Assembly: GCA_023261465.1 (NCBI GenBank)
Contig: JAHFOW010000123.1
Coordinates: 3,289-8,768, forward strand
DNA from: Planctomycetota bacterium
GTDB lineage: Bacteria > Planctomycetota > Brocadiia > Brocadiales > Brocadiaceae
Length of the DNA: 5,480 nt
Direction of reading: 5' to 3'
Program-made: the position numbers and the translations under genes
Notes under the pieces: model-generated
What the model was told of the DNA's origin: nothing
Seen by the model: only the letters and a program-made list of their open reading frames with translations
Databases searched by the model: none
Part shown: one piece after another, positions 5,191 to 5,480 of the stretch
Layout of the letters: the number at the start of each line of letters is the position of its first letter
How positions within the stretch are numbered: position 1 is the stretch's first letter

Positions 5191-5217
5191 TATATTCTTG
5201 TATACCCCCTTTGTCAA
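5189..5217 (-). promoter_or_regulatory. lexA promoter, consensus sigma70-type
   Basis: On the minus strand TTGACA (5217-5212) and TATAAT (5194-5189) are both perfect consensus hexamers with exactly 17 bp between them. Transcription should start at about 5181-5183, only a few bases before the ATG at 5178, giving a nearly leaderless mRNA. A promoter this strong makes sense only if tightly repressed, which the overlapping palindrome would provide. Confidence 0.8.
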
Positions 5218-5290
5218 TTCCGAATTGATATATTTTTAGGTGTGAGTATAATTACAGCAAAAAGGTATTTTCTATAAGGCCATTAAACCT

Positions 5291-5480
5291 TTATTTCAGC
5301 ATATCTATCATTTCAAGCGCATTCACAGCTGCTTTTCCCGTGTGGCAGTTGTTAAACATAATAATGGCTTTTCTAACGGAATTGGCTATGGTTTTTATGT
5401 CTGATACAAAGGATTACAATTCTTCGTTCGTGTAAAGATAATCGTATCTCTCCGATATCGGCGTGTTAAACCAGTTGGGA
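5291..5480 (-). pseudogene. DUF72 (YecE-like) protein, 3' end with internal stop
   Basis: The minus strand reads PNWFNTPISERYDYLYTNEEL from the window edge, then a TAA at 5414-5416, then in the same frame 40 more residues (SFVSDIKTIANSVRKAIIMF, NNCHTGKAAVNALEMIDMLK) to a TAA at 5291. Together these form the normal C-terminus of DUF72 proteins: a tyrosine-rich RYDYLY-EEL segment, an amphipathic helix, then the strand ending F-NN-H-G-A--NA. The internal TAA replaces one codon and would remove about 40 residues including the conserved NN-H-G part. A disabling point mutation or a sequencing error is likely. The family's function is uncertain. The gene ends 73 bases before the lexA promoter-proximal region, on the same strand. 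Confidence 0.72.

Noticed and set aside
1..5480. CRISPR array, tRNA or rRNA genes
   Set aside because: No regularly spaced repeats and no tRNA- or rRNA-like conserved segments were seen on either strand.

Overview
The window looks like an accessory stretch of a Gram-negative-type bacterial chromosome with moderate to low GC. Its right half (about 2955-5480) is a minus-strand SOS/DNA-damage cassette. In transcription order it holds the 3' end of a DUF72 gene with an in-frame stop, lexA, a small 84-residue protein, and a DinB-type Y-family polymerase. lexA has a consensus -35/-10 pair with 17 bp spacing. A 24-bp palindrome over its start codon matches, with one mismatch, the LexA operator known from Geobacter (GGTT-N2-C-N4-G-N3-ACC). 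This hints at a deltaproteobacterium or another lineage sharing that LexA specificity. The species cannot be fixed from this window alone; I considered anammox planctomycetes and deltaproteobacteria.

The left half (1-2700) is mobile and decaying DNA. On the plus strand, a gene for a protein with a nucleoside-deoxyribosyltransferase/TIR-like C-terminal domain runs from 156 to 1102 but is broken by a frameshift near 875. Just upstream (4-119) is an 11-bp perfect inverted repeat with a hairpin near its centre. Twelve bases after the restored stop codon lies a GC-rich imperfect inverted repeat (1111-1200) built like an integron attC site, with a short possible new ORF starting right after it. This suggests, without proving, that the gene sits in a gene cassette.

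A complete IS5-family element (1248-2174, IS427-like two-ORF type) follows, with 17-bp perfect terminal inverted repeats and a 5-bp flanking direct repeat. Its transposase is split over two frames at a G5A6 run. To its right are N-terminal remnants of two different IS1634-family transposases (2176-2338 and 2415-2681), so at least three transposons have landed on top of each other. Between them and the dinB end is an AT-rich, gene-free region of about 270 bp. It holds two overlapping GC-rich stems arranged as an H-type pseudoknot and a further small hairpin.

Functionally, lexA, the small protein and dinB probably form one LexA-repressed operon for translesion synthesis. The remainder is a transposon landing site next to a probable former defence-type gene.
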